Assembly: GCA_963930775.1 (NCBI GenBank)
Contig: OZ005694.1
Span: 4,829,054 to 4,893,053, forward strand
Origin: Cliona cf. orientalis
Taxonomy: Eukaryota > Porifera > Demospongiae > Clionaida > Clionaidae
DNA length: 64,000 nt
Direction: 5' to 3'
The notes below the pieces were generated by a model. That model was not told the DNA's origin, ran no database searches, and was given only the letters and a program-made list of their open reading frames with translations. Position 1 is the first letter of the stretch; every line of letters begins with the position of its first letter. The position numbers were made by a program, and so were the translations under genes. Below are positions 57,101 through 58,290 of this stretch, in pieces.

Positions 57101-57552
57101 TAATTGTCTAGTCGGAATCACAATTTCATAATCAGTGTGACTGTGTAGATACGGCATAGTTTTGTGCTGTGGATAATAATTTTATTAAAGTCGATGACTT
57201 TCTGTGACCTTAGGCTATATGATTGTGGTCTCTGCGATGATGCTGGGATAACAAAGTTGATTGAATCTACCAAGTCACTTGAAGAGTTGAATGTACAGTA
57301 AGTCACATTAATTCTATTACTATATACTGAGTGCATGCAGTGCCATCTTGTGTGTGTATTATCCCGTATACAAATGTATCTGATATTACTCCTCACTCAA
57401 TGCATCCCTTGCAACTGTCATTATGTAAATGTCACCATATTATTGTATGCAGGCGCAACAAGTTTACTCGTGATCAAAAAGAGCGACTGAAGAAGGCAGT
57501 GACAGAAAGAAACTCAAAAGAAGGTATGACTGAACTGGAGTTATTTATTTAA
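38..57552 (+). CDS. Membrane-anchored NLR-type gene: TM - Ig-like - 3x FN3 - NACHT - 13 LRR exons (21 exons, spliced)
   Basis: Proposed join: 38-101, 371-457, 3275-3520, 5912-6208, 10463-10759, 12100-12378, 18936-20523, 20595-20666, 23172-23246, 27328-27405, 30332-30412, 32861-32944, 36515-36595, 39047-39130, 41779-41859, 44055-44138, 50355-50435, 51118-51201, 54710-54790, 57214-57297, 57453-57552. Total 4008 nt, 1335 residues plus TAA. Every junction has GT and AG and keeps phase. Domains: residues 1-21 polar, 22-50 membrane helix, 51-132 Ig-like, 133-423 three FN3, 424-952 NACHT, about 953-1300 LRRs, then a basic tail. By family knowledge, NACHT-LRR proteins are cytosolic nucleotide-dependent immune sensors: LRRs sense or restrain and NACHT oligomerises. 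The helix and the Ig/FN3 set are not the usual N-terminus, which is normally CARD, DEATH or PYD. No death-fold domain was seen. The link between exon 457 and the FN3 block rests on phase only, so two genes or alternative 5' ends remain possible. No canonical AATAAA follows within about 250 nt. Confidence 0.72.
371..457 (+). CDS. Exon 2: single transmembrane helix with Cys-Cys-Cys-Arg end
   Basis: An 87-nt phase 1-1 exon coding about 28 residues: Asp, then an unbroken run of Ile/Val/Phe/Gly/Ala, then CCCR. This is a textbook membrane helix. The Cys cluster followed by Arg fits a cytosolic, possibly palmitoylated, membrane edge, and by the positive-inside rule the N-terminus would face out. Acceptor at 369-370 (ttcactttag), donor at 458 (gtaaga). 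Confidence 0.65.
458..2008 (+). other. Intron 2, left part: no gene recognised
   Basis: Apart from the candidate exon 998-1110, this stretch holds low-complexity DNA, a short G run near 781-792 and no open frame with recognisable protein features. Confidence 0.5.
998..1110 (+). CDS. Possible alternative terminal exon of the 5' end
   Basis: From an acceptor-like ccag at 994-997 the phase-1 frame is open for about 36 codons with three N-x-S/T sites and then reaches TAA at 1108-1110, directly followed by a good donor, gtaagc. If used after exon 2 it would give a membrane protein of about 88 residues lacking all downstream domains. If the donor is used the stop still ends the frame. No domain recognised; it may be chance. 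Confidence 0.2.
2011..2275 (+). repeat. Family M repeat fragment (CCCTYGGCGCATGCG head with TG/TCTG tract)
   Basis: Starts with ttaacccttggcgcatgcg, then a TG and TGTC microsatellite, then a conserved block with tgctacatacctcgtttg and ttccttatggtgttc. The same order recurs at 36706, 39316, and reversed at 50228, 52420 and 56570. Confidence 0.75.
2541..2645 (+). repeat. Family L repeat, uninterrupted copy
   Basis: Shares tctggtaaaggtcgtca, a gttatgagaat block and aaattggatcatgcgttgta with copies at 12738-13031 and 40715-40835. Position 2637-2638 (TA) is the empty site for the insertion seen at 12838-13007. Confidence 0.7.
2727..3165 (+). mobile_element. Family B MITE, copy 1 (TIR accgtawactctggttaataa)
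   Basis: Inverted ends: accgtatactctggttaata at the left and taccagagtttacggt at the right, flanked by TA. Internal blocks of aataagcgcatgcgcttaata and a core shared with 17750-18179 (opposite orientation) and 52436-52981. No transposase, so non-autonomous; TA target points to a Tc1/mariner-like mover (inference). Confidence 0.8.
3275..3520 (+). CDS. Exon 3: Ig-like module
   Basis: A 246-nt phase 1-1 exon, 82 residues, acceptor aatctgcag and donor gtaagt. It contains an LEYKW segment, then a Y-T-I strand and VEYTCKIT, which resembles the W and Y-x-C strands of an Ig-like fold; further Cys residues follow. The B-strand Cys normally paired with Y-x-C is not seen at its usual place, so the disulfide would have to be different. 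The Ig assignment is tentative. Confidence 0.6.
3521..4302 (+). other. Intron 3, left part: nothing recognised
   Basis: AT-rich intron sequence without open frames of interest. The motif aatggaatagtggaat near 4255-4270 pairs with attccactattccac near 5458-5475, a short inverted relation around the D repeat. Confidence 0.4.
4303..4870 (+). repeat. Family D repeat, copy 1
   Basis: Begins with a gcgcgcgcccgact block, then tgtgacgtc, then agccgcatagc, and later agagggcgtggct and taattagttaattg. The same order is found at 30659-31230. A short open frame at 4487-4675 is partly shared by both copies but shows no domain. Confidence 0.75.
4871..5911 (+). other. Intron 3, right part: nothing recognised
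   Basis: Unique-looking intron sequence; short open frames here show no domain. Ends in a pyrimidine tract and acceptor for the first FN3 exon. Confidence 0.4.
5912..6208 (+). CDS. Exon 4: fibronectin type III domain 1
   Basis: A 297-nt phase 1-1 exon, 99 residues. Hallmarks: PSAPP start, LSWNAPP (B-strand Trp), GYTI (C strand), GLKPNTDYIF (E-F tyrosine corner) and AGSG before the G strand. Acceptor ctctatag, donor gtaaga. One complete domain per exon with symmetric phase is the classic shuffling unit. Very close copy of the exon at 10463. Confidence 0.92.
6209..7317 (+). other. Intron 4, left part: nothing recognised
   Basis: No gene, RNA or clear repeat could be supported here. Confidence 0.4.
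7318..8204. repeat. Direct-repeat-bounded segment (about 75-bp repeats)
   Basis: The block ctctcatttaag...gcagtgcgag occurs at 7318-7394 and again at 8132-8204 in the same orientation, enclosing about 740 bp. Part of the interior (ggaaaaaa...cctctaaaaaacctc and the tgtctaattc...cagaaaatatac end) also recurs near 25380-25445 and 25930-25970. A 138-codon minus-strand open frame inside has no recognisable domain. Confidence 0.6.
8270..8747 (-). pseudogene. Tyrosine recombinase relic (DIRS/Crypton-like YR)
   Basis: On the minus strand: GCFRYSEL (first catalytic Arg box), VESSKTDQYRDG, PVAMLERY, an in-frame TAG at about 8498, then SYTRARE-like sequence, HNLRSGGASAAANAG (H-x-x-R box), and after a frameshift GRWRRESTKDGYVQD, which carries the final box and the catalytic Tyr. 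The order and spacing are those of the tyrosine recombinase of DIRS-like or Crypton elements. One stop and one frameshift make it non-functional. Neighbouring reverse transcriptase was not found here. Confidence 0.85.
9640..9880. repeat. Family N repeat, copy 1
   Basis: Shares a gtagaaattttt...gaggataCGGtgacctttg...ggtagctggctt order with 56760-56925. Ends are gaaattttt-like and imperfectly inverted, as in an old MITE. Confidence 0.5.
9881..10462 (+). other. Intron 4, right part: nothing recognised
   Basis: No supported gene. The final 30 bases resemble the acceptor region in front of the first FN3 exon, as expected from exon duplication. Confidence 0.4.
10463..10759 (+). CDS. Exon 5: fibronectin type III domain 2
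   Basis: A 297-nt phase 1-1 exon, 99 residues, same length as exon 4 and close to it along its whole length: PSAPPSN start, LSWNPPP, GYTIEV, LKPNTDYIFEVSAMT and AGSG. Acceptor ttctgtag, donor gtaaga. Produced by tandem duplication of the FN3 exon with its acceptor region. Confidence 0.92.
10760..11383 (+). other. Intron 5, left part: no gene supported
   Basis: A good pyrimidine-rich acceptor at 10961-10963 opens a phase-1 frame of about 21 codons ending in TAA, so it is not a productive internal exon. A 103-codon frame at 10973-11284 has a hydrophobic stretch but no other support. Confidence 0.4.
11384..12016. mobile_element. Family K MITE-like element
   Basis: Inverted ends aggttgtctaaggactggg and cccagtccttagactacct enclose about 630 bp without coding capacity. 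Confidence 0.7.
12100..12378 (+). CDS. Exon 6: fibronectin type III domain 3 (diverged)
   Basis: A 279-nt phase 1-1 exon, 93 residues: PSAAPRDF start, HLSWISLP, IIGYEVV, IPNLTFMDYKFKICAMTSAG. Shorter and much more diverged than the first two FN3 copies. The donor at 12379 (gtaaga) keeps phase 1; a second donor-like gtatgt at 12399 would give phase 0 and break the frame into the NACHT exon. Confidence 0.85.
12738..13031 (+). repeat. Family L repeat interrupted by family C insertion
   Basis: Left half ttctcaatcgttcca...aaattggatcatt and right half ttcgattaactacggta are those of the intact copy at 2541-2645, split by 12838-13007. Confidence 0.7.
12838..13007. mobile_element. Family C MITE, copy 1, with TA target duplication
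   Basis: Ends ccgtagatcgggatatttt and, inverted, tgatccacgg, with TA on each side. The uninterrupted site gcgttgTAttcgattaac at 2637 shows the state before insertion. Confidence 0.8.
13002..13190 (+). repeat. Left direct repeat bounding the DIRS relic
   Basis: The block cacggtattcgattaact...gtagaatcctgcaattacg...ttctttgtcatgcctat recurs at 16014-16165 in the same orientation. Confidence 0.7.
13380..13715 (+). pseudogene. Tyrosine recombinase fragment of a DIRS-like element
   Basis: The frame at 13447-13713 contains VSKCDQYGSGSDVVLG, NSLCPVSALMQYI and GPFFIDSSQAVITKT, which match the middle of a DIRS-type recombinase. The N-terminal Arg box and the C-terminal H-x-x-R and Tyr boxes are missing, so it is truncated at both ends. 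It lies upstream of the gag-like and RT/RNase H pieces, the reverse of the order in intact DIRS elements. Confidence 0.7.
13937..14427. mobile_element. Family I MITE nested inside the DIRS relic
   Basis: Inverted ends ccgtactcgctctaattat and ataattagagcgagtacgg, flanked by TA. About 490 bp, no transposase. It separates the recombinase fragment from the gag-like region. Confidence 0.8.
14428..14921 (+). other. Region between MITE and gag-like frame; short inverted repeat
   Basis: Contains the inverted pair ggctcccgcca (about 14683) and tggcgggagcc (about 14748) with a tandem cgtagttaaa motif between. No coding capacity. Probably the element's leader. Confidence 0.4.
14950..15320 (+). pseudogene. 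Gag-like region of a DIRS-like retroelement
   Basis: ATG at 14950 opens 121 codons rich in Ala, Pro, Gly and Ser, with PPFIPAQLAWLQG and an Ala-Gly repeat. The composition and its position just before RT/RNase H sequence suggest a gag-like N-terminal region. No zinc knuckle is visible and the frame is short, so the assignment is by context. Confidence 0.45.
15408..16012 (+). pseudogene. Reverse transcriptase end and RNase H of a DIRS-like retroelement
   Basis: Frame 15408-15593 reads RKDLESWIGLLNHTCKVVRSG and FLRRILDLLH, then TGA in place of Trp (about 15593), then WRTFLTRWNGVSFLP: the RT thumb and connection of DIRS elements. In a shifted frame AAKELVPIILASAAW, then CNNQVEVA, and near 15846-16000 LLRCLVFIET and DTKSNHLADDLS follow, the RNase H C-terminus. 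Palm motifs including the YxDD box are absent. At least one stop and two frameshifts are present; it is dead. Confidence 0.85.
16014..16165 (+). repeat. Right direct repeat bounding the DIRS relic
   Basis: Same block and orientation as 13002-13190, including the cacggta end left by the family C insertion, so this block was copied after that insertion. Confidence 0.7.
16155..17130. repeat. Threefold direct repeat with acagagattgcgtgccca core
   Basis: The motif agaaattacagagattgcgtgccc occurs near 16163, 16273 and 17036, with a longer shared stretch (cagtcatttgtgtcatatta through gggaatgtaaggatcctg) between 16208-16355 and 16972-17115. No coding capacity seen. Confidence 0.65.
17150..17168 (+). 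repeat. Poly-G tract (19 nt)
   Basis: Uninterrupted G run; able to form a G-quadruplex in principle and a likely sequencing-length uncertainty. Confidence 0.9.
17750..18179. mobile_element. Family B MITE, copy 2 (inverted relative to copy 1)
   Basis: Ends ccgtaaactctggttatta and taaccagagtctacgg, TA on each side. The core aligns in reverse with 2727-3165, including the caaacgtttgtgggcgtgg block. Confidence 0.85.
18936..20523 (+). CDS. Exon 7: NACHT NTPase with winged-helix region and first LRR start
   Basis: A 1588-nt exon entering in phase 1 and leaving in phase 2. About 75 residues precede Walker A GRPGCGKS (nt 19175-19198; residues 504-511). Walker B is FLFDGLDE with the acidic pair typical of NACHT (nt about 19421; residues 586-593). 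SSRP (623-626) is the sensor 1 Arg region, CYLPLYCAM the GxP-like motif, and FVHLTFQEYLTA (802-813) the conserved winged-helix end. It ends in the first LRR-like strand. The NACHT module hydrolyses or binds ATP and drives oligomerisation in this family. The whole domain in one exon with all motifs intact argues for a functional gene. The donor gtatgt at 20524 is chosen because reading on gives a stop and loses the LRR phase. Confidence 0.93.
20524..20594 (+). other. 71-nt mini-intron
   Basis: Starts gtatgt and ends ccaccatag. Removing it restores the LRR frame (LSLAVDGGEAAQS across the junction) and the phase 2-2 pattern of all later exons. It is at least twofold shorter than any other intron here. 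Confidence 0.75.
20595..20666 (+). CDS. LRR exon 1 (72 nt)
   Basis: Phase 2-2, 24 residues, GGEAAQSML... and VPGLKELK, the helix and next strand of a ribonuclease-inhibitor-like LRR. Donor gtaagt. Confidence 0.8.
20820..22125 (+). repeat. Direct duplication of about 285 bp (20820-21105 and 21850-22125)
   Basis: Both copies carry aatggctaaagggacagtgg, tctctctctatgggga and caccaccatcragtagct. In the first copy an ATG at 20842 opens about 45 codons (MAKGTVDYILKIKQRV), interrupted in the second; no domain recognised. Between them lies an AT/AC-rich stretch with a C run near 21442. Confidence 0.7.
22233..22652. mobile_element. Foldback MITE, 420 bp, ends cactgtaaaaac
   Basis: Left end cactgtaaaaactcaaggg and its inverse at the right end; the arms stay complementary with mismatches almost to the centre near 22440 (cctcagttgcaaaag, gtcgtatagcccattga, ctactacattagtaa on both sides). 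No coding capacity. CACTG ends hint at a CACTA/Chapaev-like mover, which is inference. Confidence 0.85.
23172..23246 (+). CDS. LRR exon 2 (75 nt)
   Basis: Phase 2-2, 25 residues, ICGYFDQVKA... ending CSNLKSLT. Acceptor tattgcag, donor gtaagt. Diverged from the later regular repeats. Confidence 0.75.
23247..26155 (+). other. Intron after LRR exon 2: no gene supported
   Basis: About 2.9 kb of intron. Open frames of 77-86 codons near 24560-24870 overlap on both strands and show no domain. Part of 25380-25970 is related to 7540-8130. Confidence 0.45.
26158..26334. mobile_element. Family C MITE, copy 2
   Basis: Ends ccgtagattgggaaatttt and aaaatatcccgatctacgg, TA on each side, 177 bp. Related in ends and length to 12838-13007. 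Confidence 0.85.
27328..27405 (+). CDS. LRR exon 3 (78 nt)
   Basis: Phase 2-2, 26 residues, LDNVDISNLELKEGL... ending SLEILK, donor gtaatt. Acceptor tatacag. Confidence 0.75.
27406..30130 (+). other. Intron after LRR exon 3: no gene supported
   Basis: Contains C runs near 27841-27852 and 28232-28257 and several 60-124 codon frames without domain content. A 124-codon frame at 27438-27812 begins just after the exon and is not conserved in pattern. Confidence 0.45.
28232..28257 (+). repeat. Poly-C tract (26 nt)
   Basis: Uninterrupted C run; the minus strand is a 26-nt G run. Confidence 0.9.
30332..30412 (+). CDS. LRR exon 4, 81-nt type A
   Basis: Phase 2-2, 27 residues: LSFSPIGSGVNALSEG, then NCKKLKTL. 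Type A repeats carry IGSG or GDGG and end in a C-K/E-x-L-K strand. Acceptor acacacag, donor gtaagt. Confidence 0.92.
30659..31230 (+). repeat. Family D repeat, copy 2
   Basis: Same block order as 4303-4870: gcgcgcgcccgacta, tgtgacgtc, agccgcatagctgcag-like, agagggcgtggct and taattagttaattg. Confidence 0.75.
31231..32860 (+). other. Intron after LRR exon 4, right part: nothing recognised
   Basis: No gene supported. A G run lies at about 32429-32440. The end matches introns upstream of the other 84-nt exons. Confidence 0.4.
32861..32944 (+). CDS. LRR exon 5, 84-nt type B
   Basis: Phase 2-2, 28 residues: LVSCDFGVEEAEMLSEIL then ASWIQLI. Type B repeats share F/LGVxEAExL and a conserved ASWIQ. 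Acceptor attatag, donor gtaagt. Confidence 0.92.
33366..34440 (-). mobile_element. Composite family E element, copy 1 (inverted)
   Basis: Starts with tcaaaaagcaaacgtaggg, the inverse of the right end of copy 2, and runs to cagggatggcccgg at about 34424. Inside: the gaaagaaagaaag run, the caccatggcaacaca block and a cgctagct-rich stretch, all present in reverse in copy 2. No coding capacity. Confidence 0.7.
34424..35727 (+). mobile_element. Composite family E element, copy 2, head-to-head with copy 1
   Basis: Begins agggatggcccggatac, continues with arms complementary to copy 1 (tatctcaaaacaggta, gaaatttctaagtgtcaaaa, tttctttcttctttctttc) and ends ctatacatccctatgcttg near 35710. A further fragment with the same end in inverse lies at 35885-36025. 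Confidence 0.7.
36515..36595 (+). CDS. LRR exon 6, 81-nt type A
   Basis: Phase 2-2, 27 residues: LSGNPIGSGVKALSEG and NCKELKTL. Acceptor attcacag, donor gtaagt. Confidence 0.93.
36706..37605 (+). mobile_element. Family M element, copy 1 (about 0.9 kb)
   Basis: Left end ttaaccctcggcgcatgcg, right end gcgcgccgagggtttt: inverted. A small perfect-looking hairpin sits at about 37067-37125 (gcttcttttcaactctaa and its inverse). The stretch 37140-37545 recurs inverted at 45890-46290. Confidence 0.65.
39047..39130 (+). CDS. LRR exon 7, 84-nt type B
   Basis: Phase 2-2, 28 residues: LRDCGFGVKEAEMLSKIL then ASWIQSI. Acceptor aatacag, donor gtaagt. Confidence 0.93.
39316..40416 (+). mobile_element. Family M element, copy 2 (about 1.1 kb)
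   Basis: Left end agcccttggtgcatgc, right end gcaacgcgctgagggttt. The site without insertion is seen in U3 at about 45660-45675 (ggatcattgtcaaagc). An inverted copy lies at 55500-56570. Confidence 0.75.
40715..40835 (+). repeat. Family L repeat, copy 3
   Basis: Shares attttctggtaaggtcatca, gaaaattctta and agatcttgcgttttatta with 2541-2645. Confidence 0.55.
41779..41859 (+). CDS. LRR exon 8, 81-nt type A
   Basis: Phase 2-2, 27 residues: LSYNPIGSGIKALSEG and NCKELKAL. Acceptor cacacag, donor gtaagt. Confidence 0.93.
42462..42626. mobile_element. Foldback element with perfect 77-bp arms
   Basis: Arms 42462-42538 and 42550-42626 are exact inverse complements around an 11-nt loop. They include caacgtttcgaccataat. 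No coding capacity. Confidence 0.9.
44055..44138 (+). CDS. LRR exon 9, 84-nt type B
   Basis: Phase 2-2, 28 residues: LAECGFGVKEAEMLGDFL then ASWIQTI. Acceptor aatacag, donor gtaagt. Confidence 0.93.
44271..45616. mobile_element. Element F: TIR transposon with internal ATCGCCGACACC minisatellite
   Basis: Ends cggaagccgagaggggcaat and its inverse, TA on each side, 1346 bp. The uninterrupted site is visible in U2 at about 39262-39270. Inside are accatcgccgac-type 12-nt repeats at 44293-44355 and 44575-44705, an inverse set near 45535-45580, and a nested inverted pair gcacctattgtggtgtg / cacatcacaacaggtgc at 44448-44525. Frames across the repeats encode only Ser/Pro/Thr-rich sequence. Confidence 0.8.
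45890..46290 (-). repeat. Inverted copy of 37140-37545 (family M interior)
   Basis: gcatgcagaaaa, ggctggggccagggcgagac, gtatcgaactccacactgtgg and gcctaacctccaattctt occur here and, inverted, in 37140-37545. Confidence 0.8.
46295..46450. repeat. Tttatgcc-rich repeat, inverted partner of 49690-49830
   Basis: Repeated tttatgcca motifs and tgctgtacagataggcagac; the inverse gtctgcctatctgtacagca lies at about 49720. Confidence 0.7.
46883..48880 (+). mobile_element. Composite family E element, copy 3
   Basis: Begins agggatggcccggatatg and ends ctatacatccctacgcttgc. It contains tccattttgtagtgcgcac, the gcgcatgctcatattgcgttg block, and a tandem duplication at 47402-47680 of a unit containing ggagcaa...cttagaagccagtaag. 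Confidence 0.7.
48553..48645 (+). repeat. Minisatellite of about 20 nt (cttgtaggtctctatgaaaa)
   Basis: Four imperfect tandem copies. Confidence 0.8.
49245..49440 (+). repeat. Minisatellite of about 39 nt, five copies
   Basis: Unit contains gggtttcggtgattggttg and ttgacgagctcaagg, with small changes between copies. Confidence 0.85.
49690..49830. repeat. Tttatgcc-rich repeat, inverted partner of 46295-46450
   Basis: See the partner; aaaagtctgcctatctgtac and ggcaggtttggcataaaa are the inverse of sequence at 46360-46420. Confidence 0.7.
49860..50228 (-). repeat. Family M fragment (minus orientation)
   Basis: Ends with catgcaccgagggttaa at 50228 and carries agacagacagacaaac, ttggactcgcaaacgagg and gccataaggaacctt, inverse of 2011-2275. 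Confidence 0.75.
50355..50435 (+). CDS. LRR exon 10, 81-nt type A
   Basis: Phase 2-2, 27 residues: LSGNSLGDGGPALLEG and KCEQLNEL. Acceptor acacacag, donor gtatgt. The A-type repeats of U4 and U5 form a GDGG/SDGG subgroup distinct from the IGSG type of U1-U3. Confidence 0.92.
51118..51201 (+). CDS. LRR exon 11, 84-nt type B
   Basis: Phase 2-2, 28 residues: LVKCGLGVKEAETLGEIL then ASWIQSI. Acceptor tatacag, donor gtaggt. Confidence 0.92.
51362..51589. mobile_element. Family H MITE
   Basis: Ends ccgtatttcttccaaa and its near inverse tttagaagaaatatgg, TA on each side, 228 bp. Directly abuts element G. Confidence 0.75.
51595..52129. mobile_element. Pogo-like MITE (element G)
   Basis: Ends cagtcgagcctc and gaggctcgactg, TA target duplication on both sides, 535 bp, with repeated agcggac motifs. 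CAGTCGA-type ends with TA targets are typical of the pogo/Tigger branch. No transposase inside. Confidence 0.85.
52178..52420 (-). repeat. Family M fragment (minus orientation)
   Basis: Contains gacagacagacac, ttggactcacaaacaagg and gccaaaaggaactta, inverse of 2011-2275; diverged. Confidence 0.7.
52436..52981. mobile_element. Family B MITE, copy 3
   Basis: Ends ccgtaaagtctggttaataa and ttattaaccagactttatgg, TA on each side. The interior differs from copies 1 and 2 except for aataagcgcatgcgc blocks. Confidence 0.8.
53445..54283 (+). repeat. Direct duplication of about 190 bp (53445-53632 and 54078-54283)
   Basis: Both carry gcatggtgccaatgccagta, ggttaaccttcgcgatgta and agaaacgggagttttccct. 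The second copy has an extra 28 nt after gatgta. Confidence 0.85.
54710..54790 (+). CDS. LRR exon 12, 81-nt type A
   Basis: Phase 2-2, 27 residues: LSRNRLSDGGPALLEG and KCEQLKEL; nearly the same as LRR exon 10. Acceptor acacacag, donor gtaggt. Confidence 0.92.
55500..56570 (-). mobile_element. Family M element, copy 3 (inverse of 39316-40416)
   Basis: Right end gcatgcgccgagggttaa, left end aaaccctcggtgcattgc: inverted. The interior matches 39316-40416 in reverse (ggtagaaatctgtg / ttctgccatggaac region, ctactgtctgcctgcc, aagctgccagggtgcg). A CA run lies at 55818-55838. Confidence 0.85.
56760..56925. repeat. Family N repeat, copy 2
   Basis: Same order as 9640-9880: gtagaaattttcacc, gaggataaggcgaccttt, ggtagcttggctt, ttttatccaatgaaa. 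Confidence 0.5.
57214..57297 (+). CDS. LRR exon 13 (84 nt, C-terminal type)
   Basis: Phase 2-2, 28 residues: LYDCGLCDDAGITKL, then KSLEELNV. It lacks the ASWIQ motif of type B and resembles a last, capping repeat. Acceptor gaccttag, donor gtaagt. Confidence 0.88.
57453..57552 (+). CDS. Terminal exon: short basic tail and stop
   Basis: Enters in phase 2 and reads RNKFTRDQKERLKKAV, then about 15 more residues to TAA at 57550-57552. A donor-like gaaggtatga at about 57520 would allow an alternative end. Acceptor gtatgcag. Confidence 0.82.
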
Positions 57553-57845
57553 CAATGAAAAGAAGTATTACCATTTCTGGTATAGCTTATTATGATTGTG
57601 TACATAATACTTTTATGATAACTACTGCATATAGCTATACATGATTGTAGATGTACACTCTAGCGTGGACTATTTTTTGTATGATATACACCTAATATGC
57701 GATAAACAATAATAATAATATTATTATAATTATTTCTATCACCATAATTATTATAGCAAAGAACATTAAAATTTCCTTGGATGATCTGAGGGTGTATGTA
57801 TGATGGGAGGAATGAGATGGTGGTATCTTAGTGACTTAATCAATG
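57553..57845 (+). other. Likely 3' UTR and downstream flank
   Basis: AT-rich, no open frame. No AATAAA; GATAAA at about 57702 is the nearest variant. Confidence 0.35.
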
Positions 57846-58290
57846 AGAGGGAGAGGGAGCATGGTTCATAGCTTGTAGCTTTTATGAATAATATTTTTTA
57901 TGCAGCACCATGGTTTGCAATAATTATGCATTCACAGTAGAATTTATATCCAGGCTAAAATAGTATAAAAATGTAATCCCTAATGCAGTTGATTGCACGG
58001 ACCTTTCAAATTCCTGTAATTGCAAACTTAATTGCCGCTAATATTTTAATTAGTGAGACCACAATCATATATCATCATGAGGGGGAGAGGGAACATGGTT
58101 CATAGCTTGTAGCGTTTATGAATATGCAGCACCATGGTTTGTAATAATTATGCATTCACAGTAGAATTTGTATCTAGGCTAAAATAGTATAAAAATGTAA
58201 TCCTTAATGCAGTTGATTGCACGGACCTTTCAAATTCCTGTAATTGTACTTAACTGCCACTAATATTTTAATTAGTGAGACCACAATTAC
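57846..58290 (+). repeat. Tandem duplication of about 230 bp
   Basis: 57846-58070 and 58082-58290 share gagggagcatggttcatagc, gcattcacagtagaattt, gattgcacggacctttc and attttaattagtgagacc. Confidence 0.9.

Larger units (their letters stand above)
54600..57310 (+). repeat. Tandem LRR genomic unit U5
   Basis: Shares gtgtccagtgcacacttaat before exon A with U4. Its second LRR exon is of a different subtype from the other B exons. Confidence 0.65.
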
